Below, piece by piece: positions 16,576 through 23,841 of a DNA stretch of 64,000 nucleotides. A program made the position numbers and the translations under genes. The notes beneath the pieces were generated by a model that saw nothing but the letters and a program-made list of their open reading frames with translations, searched no databases and was not told the DNA's origin. Source of the stretch: Polyangiaceae bacterium (GTDB taxonomy: Bacteria > Myxococcota_A > Polyangia > Polyangiales > Polyangiaceae); the NCBI GenBank assembly GCA_015075635.1, contig JABTUA010000003.1, positions 2,418,001 to 2,482,000 on the forward strand, in the 5' to 3' direction. Within the stretch, counting starts at the first letter, position 1. Each line of letters opens with the position of its first letter.

Positions 16576-16639
16576 GGCGCCGAGCCTACCAACGTTCTTC
16601 AGCGCAGCGGGAAAGCAGTGATAGACTGCGACCGAGCCC

Positions 16640-18283
16640 ATGTCGCCTTCCCGATCGCTCCGCGCTCGCACATGGCATCTGGCGGCATCGCTGCTGCTGG
16701 TGGTCGCGTGCGGCGCAAAGGACGAAGGGTTCGGCGACTTCGATCTGGATGACGCGGGCATCGGCGGGATCGCTGGCTTCGGCGGTGGTGGTTTCGGTGG
16801 CGGCGGCTTCGGTGGCGGTGGCTTCGGCGGCTTCGGTGGCGGCGGCTTCGGTGGCGGTGGCTTCGGCGGCTTCGGTGGCGGCGGTTTCGGTGGCGGCGGC
16901 TTCGGCGGCTTCGGTGGCGGCGGCTTCGGTGGCGGCGGCTTCGGTGGCGGCGGCTTCGGTGGTGGCGGCTTCGGTGGCGGTGGCTTCGGCGGCTTCGGCG
17001 GCTTCGGCGGCGGCGGCTTCGGCGGCGGTGGGTTCGGCGGCGGCGGGTTCGGCGGCGGCGGCTTCGGCGGCGGCGGGTTCGGCGGCGGTGGGTTCGGCGG
17101 CGGCGGGTTCGGCGGCGGCGGGTTCGGTGGCGGCGGGTTCGGTGGCGGCGGCTTCGGCGGCACAGGTGGGTTTGGTGGATTTGGTGGGGGCGGCGTAGGC
17201 GGTGTTGGAGGCGTTGGCGGCACGGGTGGCACTGGCGGCACGGGCGGTGTCGGCGGTGTTGGCGGTGTCGGCGGTGTCGGAGGCACGGGCGGTGTCGGCG
17301 GCGCTGGCGGCACCGGCGGCACGGGCGGTGTTGGCGGCACCGGCGGCACGGGCGGTGTTGGCGGCACCGGCGGCACGGGCGGTGTTGGCGGCACCGGCGG
17401 CGTTGGCGGCACGGGCGGCAGTTGCCAAGGGGTTTGCGCGCCCGCGGCGCCGGCTGGCTGGCAGGGCCCGCTCGCGCTCTGGAATGGCCCTGGCGCGGCG
17501 CCGCCGCCGGGTTGCGACGCGGACTACCCGAACCTGGTGCTCGACGGCATGCAGGGCCTCTCGGCTGGCTCGGCGACTTGCGGGGCCTGCGGCTGCAGCT
17601 CGCCCATCGGCATGGTGTGCGCGCTCGCGACCGTGCAGTTCTTCCAGGTCCCCGGCTGCGCGGGTACGGCCGGGCAGCTGACCATCGCCGCCAACGTCTG
17701 CCAGTCGTTCATCATCCTGGGCTACGACCCACCGAGCGCGAAGCTCCTATCCGCTCCGCCCGATGGAGGCGCGTGCAACCCGCTGCCGACTCAGAACGTC
17801 GTCCCGCCGCTCGTCTGGAACGAGCGCGCCCGGGCCTGCGGCGGCGCTCAGCTCGGCGGCGGTTGTGGCGCCGGCGTGTGCGCTCCCGTGCCCGAGGCGC
17901 CGTACGGTGCGCTGTGCGTCGCCAAAGCAGGCGACGACGCGTGCCCGGCCGGCTACCCGCAGAAGCTCTCGTATTACCAGGGCGCGAACGACACCCGCGG
18001 CTGCACGCCGTGCAACTGCGGCTCCCCGCAGGGTGCGGCCTGTCCCGGCAGCGTCGAGCTCTGGACCAACTCGCAGTGCAGCGCGGATCCGGTCAGCATC
18101 ACCCAAGTGGGCGCGTGCGCGTCGCTGCCGCCGGATCCGACCCCGCCCCCGCCGCCGTACCAGACCTCGCGCAGCATGTTCTACGACGGGCAGCCGCCCT
18201 TCGGCGGGTCGTGTTCCGCATCGGGCGGGCTGGTGTCGGGGAGCGCGACACCGACGTCGCCGGTCACGATCTGCTGCATGTGA
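16640..18283 (+). CDS. Glycine-repeat lipoprotein with Cys-rich C-terminal domain
   Basis: 547 residues. A leader ending VVAC (lipobox) is followed at about residues 45-260 by an almost pure glycine tract: first some thirty GGGGF/GGF units, then GGTGG/GGVGG units. The C-terminal 280 residues are ordered and cysteine-rich, with motifs such as CGACGCSSPIG and CTPCNCGSPQG that look internally repeated. Glycine tracts of this kind occur as flexible or fibrous spacers in surface proteins of this phylum. Function unknown. The start is divergent from the SCO fusion gene. Confidence 0.8.
   Translation: MSPSRSLRARTWHLAASLLLVVACGAKDEGFGDFDLDDAGIGGIAGFGGGGFGGGGFGGGGFGGFGGGGFGGGGFGGFGGGGFGGGGFGGFGGGGFGGGGFGGGGFGGGGFGGGGFGGFGGFGGGGFGGGGFGGGGFGGGGFGGGGFGGGGFGGGGFGGGGFGGGGFGGGGFGGTGGFGGFGGGGVGGVGGVGGTGGTGGTGGVGGVGGVGGVGGTGGVGGAGGTGGTGGVGGTGGTGGVGGTGGTGGVGGTGGVGGTGGSCQGVCAPAAPAGWQGPLALWNGPGAAPPPGCDADYPNLVLDGMQGLSAGSATCGACGCSSPIGMVCALATVQFFQVPGCAGTAGQLTIAANVCQSFIILGYDPPSAKLLSAPPDGGACNPLPTQNVVPPLVWNERARACGGAQLGGGCGAGVCAPVPEAPYGALCVAKAGDDACPAGYPQKLSYYQGANDTRGCTPCNCGSPQGAACPGSVELWTNSQCSADPVSITQVGACASLPPDPTPPPPPYQTSRSMFYDGQPPFGGSCSASGGLVSGSATPTSPVTICCM
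16772..17420 (+). repeat. Coding tandem repeat: 15-base Gly-Phe units then 9-base Gly-Thr/Val units
   Basis: About 390 bases of 15-base units encoding GGGGF (with occasional 9-base GGF units), then about 260 bases of 9-base units encoding GGT or GGV. All length changes visible between units are multiples of three, so the frame is kept. The regularity predicts length variation between strains. Confidence 0.85.
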
Positions 18284-18295
18284 CGCAACCCCGCT

Positions 18296-18336
18296 GCGCC
18301 AACGCTGGCTTGGCGGGGCCAAGCTGCGGTTGGCGC
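18296..18336 (+). terminator. Large stem-loop after the glycine-repeat gene
   Basis: Outer arms GCGCCAAC/GTTGGCGC (8 bp), a 4x4 internal loop and inner arms GCTTGGC/GCCAAGC (7 bp) around GGG. It starts 12 bases after the stop codon. There is no T-run, so it is either a weak intrinsic terminator or an mRNA 3' structure. Confidence 0.4.
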
Positions 18337-18405
18337 GCCGAGCGCGAAATGAGCCGACTTCCGCGGTGAAATGCCCGGCTCGGCTCTTGCACGGAGAAGT
18401 CCACG

Positions 18406-19095
18406 ATGGGCCTCCGTGTCGAGAGCGCGCTCGCGCTGGGGTGCTGGCTGTTCGTCGCTTGTCAGGCGCCCGACGCCGGGGAGCCGGAGCTCGTGGAGCT
18501 CAGCTCGGCGCAGGCCGAGACCGATCAGCAACCGGCGGGCAGCCTGTGGCTGGGCTCGACGGAGCTCCGCGACGTGGTCGCGACGGCGCGCGGGCCGGCG
18601 GCCACGTTCGCCGTGACCGCCGGCGGCGCGCTGGTTCGGCTGGCGGGCGGCCGCAGCACGACCTTGCTGGTTGGCGCGCTGGGGCGACCAGCGGCGTTGC
18701 CGGATGGCGGCGTGGTCGTCGCCCGACGCTCGGACGAGCCCGGCGAGACGGATTTGTGGCTGGTGTCGGCGGCGGGCTCTGCTCGCGCTCTCGCGTCCGC
18801 GCCGGGACCAGACGATCTGCCGATCGCGATCCCGGACGGGCGCGTGGCGTTCGTCTCGGCGCGCACCAGCGTGGCTTCGCTCTGGGTCGTCGATCCCGGG
18901 AGCGACGCGCCCCCGCGGCAGCTCACCAACCGCGGTCTCGCCGCGGGCGGCGCGCGAGTGGGCTTCGTGCCGCCGCCCGTGGAGGTGATCGAGGCGACCC
19001 ATGACCACCTGGTCTACGACGCCGGCGGCGGCGCGCGCTGGCGCGTTGCCCTCGCAGACGGCGCGGCGTCGCCTTCGCCGGAAGGCGCGCGATGA
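18406..19095 (+). CDS. Predicted lipoprotein with TolB-like propeller repeats
   Basis: 229 residues. A leader ends FVAC (lipobox), followed by short repeats of the type AALPDGGVVVARRSDEPGETDLWLVSAAG and IPDGRVAFVSARTSVASLWVVDPG that resemble the blades of TolB/WD40-like propellers. That is too few blades for a closed propeller, so it may work as part of a larger assembly. GGAGAAG precedes the ATG. The stop overlaps the ATG of the M23/FG-GAP gene (ATGA), so the two are translationally coupled. Confidence 0.65.
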   Translation: MGLRVESALALGCWLFVACQAPDAGEPELVELSSAQAETDQQPAGSLWLGSTELRDVVATARGPAATFAVTAGGALVRLAGGRSTTLLVGALGRPAALPDGGVVVARRSDEPGETDLWLVSAAGSARALASAPGPDDLPIAIPDGRVAFVSARTSVASLWVVDPGSDAPPRQLTNRGLAAGGARVGFVPPPVEVIEATHDHLVYDAGGGARWRVALADGAASPSPEGAR

Positions 19096-21314
19096 AGCGC
19101 GCGCTGGCGTTCGGCCTCGTGCTCGCGGGGGTGCTCGCGGTGACCCCTGCGCTCGGGCAGCAATATCGCTTCCCGCTCTTGAAGCCCGGCTCGGGCACGC
19201 AGCCCTACATCACGGCGTACCGCGACCACGCCGCCAGCGGGCTGAAGGACTGGAACTGCGGCACCAAGACCTACGACGGGCACAAGGGCACCGACATCGG
19301 CATCGGCGGCTTCGCGGTGATGGACGCCGGGAGCCGGCAGGTGGTCGCGGCGGCCGACGGCACCGTCGCCGCCGCGATCGACGGGTGCTTCGATCGCTGC
19401 ACGAGCGGCGCCTGCGGCTGCGGCGGCGGCTTCGGCAACTACGTGAAGATCACCCACGCCGACGGCAAGTCCACCTACTACGGACACCTGATGAACGGCT
19501 CGGTCGCGGTCTCGGCGGGCCAGAGCGTGAAGTGCGGGCAGGTGCTGGGCAAGGTCGGCTCCAGCGGCAACTCCACGGGCCCGCACCTGCACTTCGAGCC
19601 GCGCTACTCGAACAACGTCTCCGACGAGCCGTTCTCCGGTCCGTGCGGCGGCTCGACCTCGTTCTGGGTCTCACAGGGCGCGTACCTGGGCCTGCCGGCG
19701 GAGCAGTGTCAGTGCGAGCCCAAGCCCGAGGTGTGCAACGGCGGCGACGACGACTGCGACGGCGCGGTCGACGAAGGTGACGTGTGCGTGCTCACCGAGC
19801 TGGTGCTGCCGCAAGCCGGGATGCTCGACGGCACCACCTCCAGCGATCTGGACGGGGACGGCGACGCGGACGTCTGCGCGCGCGCCGCGGCCGGCATCGT
19901 CTGCGAGAAGGCGGGAGCGAGCGGCTTCTCGGAGGCGCTCGTCGGGCCGGAGCTCTCCGACGCCAATGGCTGGGGCGAGCCCCGGTTCTACGGCACCCTC
20001 CGCATGGGCGACGTGGACGGCGACGGCAAGGCCGACGTCTGCGCGCGGTCGAGCGCGGGCGTGCACTGCTGGAAGAGCGATGGCAGCGGGTTCCCGACCC
20101 AGATCGAGGGGCCGGCATGGAGCGACGCGAACGGCTGGGGCGAGCCGCGCTTCTGGAGCACGCTCCGGCTCGCGGACGTGGACGGCGACGGCAAGGCCGA
20201 CGTGTGCGCGCGACACAGCGCGCGCTTCGGCTGTCATCTCTCGAACGGCAGCGGCTTCGGACCGGAGCTCGCCGGGCCCGAGCTCAGCGACGCCAGCGGC
20301 TGGGGCGACGCCAAGTACTTCGGGACCATCCGCATGGCGGACGTGAACGGCGACGGCAAGACGGACGTCTGCGCCCGTAGCTCGGCGCGTTTCCACTGCT
20401 GGCTCTCCGACGGCGCCGGCTTTCCCACGGAAATCCCGGGCCCCGAGCTCAGCGACGCTCAGGGCTGGGGTGACGCGAAGTACTGGGCGACCTTGCGCAT
20501 GGGCGACGTGAACGGCGACGGCAAGGCCGACGTGTGCGCTCGCGGCGCCGCCGGCGTCCAGTGCTGGCTCTCGGACGGCGCTGGCTTCCCCACGGCGGTC
20601 GCCGGTCCCGAGCTGAGCGACGCCCAGGGTTGGGGCGAGGCGAGGTACTGGAGCACGCTCCGCCTCACCGATTGGGACGGCGATCGGCGCGCGGATCTGT
20701 GCGCGCGAGCAGCAGCTGGGTTTCTTTGCTGGCCCTCGAACGGCGCGGGCTTCGACGCAGCGGTCAGCGGACCCGACATGGCAGATGCGGGCGGCTGGCA
20801 CGAGCAGCGCTACTTCGGCAGCTTTCGCGTCGCCGACGTGACCGGGGACGGCAAGGCCGAGATCTGCGGCCGCGGAGCCGCGGGGGTTGTGTGCTGGCCC
20901 TTCGACGGCACGGCGTTCGGCGCCACGATCGACGGGCCCGCCTGGAGCAGCGCCTCGGGCTGGGACGCGCCGAAGTACTACGTGACGCTTCAGGCCGCCG
21001 GCGGCTGCGCGCCGCACCCCGAGTCGTGCAACGGCAAAGACGACGACTGCGACGGCGAGATCGACGAAGGCGGCGTGTGCTCGAGCCAGGGCTCCGGCGG
21101 CAGCGTCGGTTCGGGCGGCTCGGGTTGGCAAGACGGTGGGGTGATCGGCGGCGCGCAGGGGATCGCACCCGAAGAGACGCCGCGCGAGGCAGTGGACGGC
21201 GGCTGCGCGTGCCGCAGCGTTCCCCGAGCGGGCAGCGCTCCCGGCGGGTTGTTCCTGCTGCTGGGCCTCGCGCTCGTCCGAGCGCGGCATTGCCGGCGCG
21301 GACGCGGCGCGTGA
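19092..21314 (+). CDS. Secreted M23 peptidase with FG-GAP-like repeats and C-terminal anchor
   Basis: 740 residues. A signal peptide (VLAGVLAVTPALG) is followed by a LytM domain at residues 30-195 with HKGTDIG and PHLHFEP zinc motifs. Next come a MopE-type motif CNGGDDDCDGAVDEG, seven tandem FG-GAP/VCBS-like repeats with DxDGDGKAD calcium-binding loops, a second MopE-type motif CNGKDDDCDGEIDEG, a Gly/Ser linker and a C-terminal GCACR, hydrophobic helix and Arg-rich tail, the layout of the myxobacterial C-terminal sorting signal. It probably acts on peptidoglycan at the cell surface. The second disulphide-rich motif mirrors the first, so the repeats are framed like a cassette. Confidence 0.85.
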   Translation: MKRALAFGLVLAGVLAVTPALGQQYRFPLLKPGSGTQPYITAYRDHAASGLKDWNCGTKTYDGHKGTDIGIGGFAVMDAGSRQVVAAADGTVAAAIDGCFDRCTSGACGCGGGFGNYVKITHADGKSTYYGHLMNGSVAVSAGQSVKCGQVLGKVGSSGNSTGPHLHFEPRYSNNVSDEPFSGPCGGSTSFWVSQGAYLGLPAEQCQCEPKPEVCNGGDDDCDGAVDEGDVCVLTELVLPQAGMLDGTTSSDLDGDGDADVCARAAAGIVCEKAGASGFSEALVGPELSDANGWGEPRFYGTLRMGDVDGDGKADVCARSSAGVHCWKSDGSGFPTQIEGPAWSDANGWGEPRFWSTLRLADVDGDGKADVCARHSARFGCHLSNGSGFGPELAGPELSDASGWGDAKYFGTIRMADVNGDGKTDVCARSSARFHCWLSDGAGFPTEIPGPELSDAQGWGDAKYWATLRMGDVNGDGKADVCARGAAGVQCWLSDGAGFPTAVAGPELSDAQGWGEARYWSTLRLTDWDGDRRADLCARAAAGFLCWPSNGAGFDAAVSGPDMADAGGWHEQRYFGSFRVADVTGDGKAEICGRGAAGVVCWPFDGTAFGATIDGPAWSSASGWDAPKYYVTLQAAGGCAPHPESCNGKDDDCDGEIDEGGVCSSQGSGGSVGSGGSGWQDGGVIGGAQGIAPEETPREAVDGGCACRSVPRAGSAPGGLFLLLGLALVRARHCRRGRGA
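19844..20998 (+). repeat. Seven tandem 165-base coding repeats (FG-GAP-like)
   Basis: Each 55-residue unit starts with a DxDGDGKADVCAR calcium-type loop and ends with GPxxSDAxGWGxxxYxxTLR. The third to fifth units are closest to each other in DNA sequence, suggesting expansion from the middle. Confidence 0.8.
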
Positions 21315-21320
21315 CCCAGC

Positions 21321-21749
21321 TCAGCGCCTCTTCTTCGGCGCGACCTTCCGCTTTCTCGGCGGGCTGGCCCTCTCGACCCTCGCGGCAGAGCTCGGCGGCT
21401 CGTCGAGCAGACGCGCCAGGCGCTTGGGCGCGACGATGCGATAGCTCTCCACGATGAGCTGCTCGACTTCGGCCCAGTTGGGCCTTGGACCGAGGCGCAG
21501 GTCGATGCCGCCGTATTTGCCAGTGTACTTCGCGACCGAGAAGCGCGGATCCGAGGCGACCAGCGTGGCTTGCAGCGCCGGCGTGGTGCGCAGGCCGATG
21601 CACATCACTCCCGTCCGATCGCGGCTCCAGCCCACGAAGATCTTGCCTGCGACCTTGCAGTGAATGCTGCCCCACGGCCAGGCCTCCTCCGCTTCGGGCA
21701 GCTTCTTGACGATGGCGAGCAAGCGGTCGTGAATTGCGTCTGCGGCCAT
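21321..21749 (-). CDS. MmcQ/YjbR family protein
   Basis: 142-residue cytoplasmic protein of the MmcQ/YjbR (DUF419) family, with the typical features LPEAEEAWPWGSIHCKVAGKIFVGW and WAEVEQLIVESYRIVAPKRLARLL. The family adopts a CyaY-like double-winged fold and is often called DNA-binding, but its role is not settled. The C-terminal 25 residues are a Lys/Arg-rich tail beyond the usual domain. Convergent with the preceding gene at six bases. Confidence 0.85.
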   Translation of the reverse strand: MAADAIHDRLLAIVKKLPEAEEAWPWGSIHCKVAGKIFVGWSRDRTGVMCIGLRTTPALQATLVASDPRFSVAKYTGKYGGIDLRLGPRPNWAEVEQLIVESYRIVAPKRLARLLDEPPSSAARVERASPPRKRKVAPKKRR

Positions 21750-21816
21750 GCCCTACCATAGCTGGCCGCGGGCGAAACATCTCGCCGAGACGGCAGCGGT
21801 GATCTAGGAAGGCGCC

Positions 21817-23010
21817 GTGTCATCGCCGCCGCTCACGCTGCTCCGGAACGCCCAGCTGTTCGCGCCCGAGCCGCGTGGCCTCTGCCAGGTCCTGGTCGGC
21901 GGCGGGAGCATCCTGGCCATCGAACCCGAGCTCGCCGAGCTCGGCCCGAGCCTGTGCCAGGTCGTCGACCTCGGCGGAGCGCGGCTGATCCCCGGTCTGA
22001 TCGACGCACACGTGCACATCACCGGAGGCGGCGGCGAGTCGGGTCCGTCGTCGCGCGTCCCGGAGGTCGGGCCGAGCGAGCTCAGCAGCGGGGGTGTGAC
22101 GAGCACGGTCGGTGTCCTCGGCACGGACGGCACGACCCGCTCCGTCGCGGGGCTGGTGGCCTCGACGCTCGCGCTGCGCGAGCAGGGGCTCTCGGCCTGG
22201 TGCTGGACCGGGAGCTACCAGATCCCTCCCATCACGCTGACCGGCAGCGTGCGCTCCGACATCGTCTTCGTCGATCCCATCATCGGCGCCGGCGAGATCG
22301 CGCTCAGCGATCACCGCTCCTCGCAGCCGACGCTGGACGAGCTCGCGCGCCTCGCGGCGGACTGTCACGTGGCCGGCCTGATGAGCGGCAAGGCCGGCGT
22401 CCTACACCTGCACCTCGGAGACGGGCCGCGTGGGCTCGAGCTCGTCCGCCAGTTGCTCGACGTGACGGAGCTCCCCCCGCGCGTGTTTCATCCAACCCAC
22501 GTGAATCGGCAGCGGCGCTTGTTCGCCGAGGCGCTCGAGCTCGCGCGGCGCGGCTGCACGGTGGACGTCACCGCGTTTCCCGTCGCCGAGGGGGAAGACG
22601 CGCTCGGGGCGGCCGACGCCATCTCGGAGTACCTGGGCTCCGGTGCCCCGCCCGAACGCCTGACCGCGAGCTCCGACGGGGGCGGCTGCCTGCCGACGTT
22701 CGACGCCGCCGGTCGGGTGCTGGCCATGGACGTCGGGTCGCCCCGCGCGCTCGCCGACACCCTCGCCGAGCTGCTCGCGCGCGGCCACGCCCTCGAGCAG
22801 GTGTTGCCGGTCTTCACGCGCAACGTCGCCGACGCCCTCCGCCTCTCCGGGAAAGGACGGATAGCGGTGGGCGCGGACGCCGACCTCGTCGTGCTTGACG
22901 AAAGCCATCGCATCAGTCAGGTGATGGCCCGCGGGCGCTTCCTGGTCCGCTCCGGCGAGCCCATCGCTCTCGGGACCTTCGAGCGACCGACAGCGAGTAG
23001 AGCGAGATGA
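21817..23010 (+). CDS. iadA: Isoaspartyl dipeptidase (beta-aspartyl-peptidase)
   Basis: 397-residue amidohydrolase. Metal ligands and active-site motifs are seen at LIDAHVHITGGGGE, a central GLMSGKAGVLHLHLGDG, FHPTHVNR and TASSDGGG. IadA splits beta-Asp dipeptides. In a cyanophycin locus the substrate would be beta-Asp-Arg released by cyanophycinase. The GTG start at 21817 has AGGAAGG just upstream. The stop overlaps the cyanophycinase start (ATGA), so the enzymes of consecutive steps are co-translated. Confidence 0.92.
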   Translation: MSSPPLTLLRNAQLFAPEPRGLCQVLVGGGSILAIEPELAELGPSLCQVVDLGGARLIPGLIDAHVHITGGGGESGPSSRVPEVGPSELSSGGVTSTVGVLGTDGTTRSVAGLVASTLALREQGLSAWCWTGSYQIPPITLTGSVRSDIVFVDPIIGAGEIALSDHRSSQPTLDELARLAADCHVAGLMSGKAGVLHLHLGDGPRGLELVRQLLDVTELPPRVFHPTHVNRQRRLFAEALELARRGCTVDVTAFPVAEGEDALGAADAISEYLGSGAPPERLTASSDGGGCLPTFDAAGRVLAMDVGSPRALADTLAELLARGHALEQVLPVFTRNVADALRLSGKGRIAVGADADLVVLDESHRISQVMARGRFLVRSGEPIALGTFERPTASRAR

Positions 23011-23834
23011 GCCCAGCGAAGATCGAGCGTGGCAATCAGCGGGGCTTCATCGTTCCCATCGGCGGTGCCGAGGACAAGGAAGGGGCAGCCAACATCCTGC
23101 GACGATTCATCGATGTCTCTGGCGGCGAGGGCTCGCGCATCGTGATCATCCCCACTGCCTCGAAGCTCGAGGACACGGGGCGCCGCTACGAGAAGCTGTT
23201 CCGAAAGCTGGGTGCGGACGAGGCGAAGGCGCTGCCTCTCGCTTCGCGCGACGACGCCGCGAAGCGCGAGTGGCTCGAGTACATCGAGGCTGCGGACGGC
23301 ATCTTCGTGACGGGGGGAAACCAGCTCCGGCTCACCACCATCCTGGGTGGGACGCCGGTCGCGCAGGCCATCCGCCGGGCGAACGCCCGAGGCGTCGCGG
23401 TCGGAGGCACCAGCGCCGGCGCCGCCATCCTCAGCGAGCACATGATCGCCTTCGGCGCCGAGGGGCACTCGCCCCACGCCGGCGCGGTGGCGCTCGTCCC
23501 CGGCTTTGGCCTGACGAATCGCATCATGATCGACCAGCACTTTCGCCAGCGCGATCGGCTGGGCCGCCTGCTGACGGCGCTCGCCTACAACCCCTTCGCC
23601 GTGGGGATTGGCCTCGACGAGGACACCGCCGCATTCATCGACCACGAGCGCAAGCTCACGGTCGTGGGCACCGGCGCGCTCACCATCATCGATGCCTCGG
23701 AGCTCGGGCATTCGTCGATCGCCGAGGCGAAGCAGGGCCATCCCGTGTGTATGACCAACGTTCGGCTGCACGTGTTGATCGAAGGGGGCATCTTCGATCT
23801 CGAAACCCGGCGCGCGACGCCGTCCGGTGAGTGA
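23007..23834 (+). CDS. cphB: Cyanophycinase
   Basis: 275-residue serine peptidase of family S51 that degrades the storage polymer cyanophycin to beta-Asp-Arg. The nucleophile elbow GGTSAGAAILSEHMI contains the catalytic Ser, preceded by GIFVTGGNQLRL. GFGLTNRIMIDQHFRQRDRLGRL and the C-terminal IGLDEDTAAFI are family hallmarks. There is no signal peptide, so this is the intracellular form that recycles the cell's own polymer. It lies between iadA and cphA with overlaps on both sides. Confidence 0.95.
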   Translation: MSPAKIERGNQRGFIVPIGGAEDKEGAANILRRFIDVSGGEGSRIVIIPTASKLEDTGRRYEKLFRKLGADEAKALPLASRDDAAKREWLEYIEAADGIFVTGGNQLRLTTILGGTPVAQAIRRANARGVAVGGTSAGAAILSEHMIAFGAEGHSPHAGAVALVPGFGLTNRIMIDQHFRQRDRLGRLLTALAYNPFAVGIGLDEDTAAFIDHERKLTVVGTGALTIIDASELGHSSIAEAKQGHPVCMTNVRLHVLIEGGIFDLETRRATPSGE

Positions 23835-23841
23835 GGACCAG

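Noticed and set aside
16576-17412. Minus-strand Pro-rich frame continuing upstream of the SCO fusion gene
   Set aside because: It is the complement of the glycine-repeat coding tract, and the SCO gene has its own signal-anchor start.
16772-17420. Regular short repeats that could suggest a CRISPR array
   Set aside because: Units are contiguous, 9 or 15 bases, without unique spacers, and lie in frame inside a gene.
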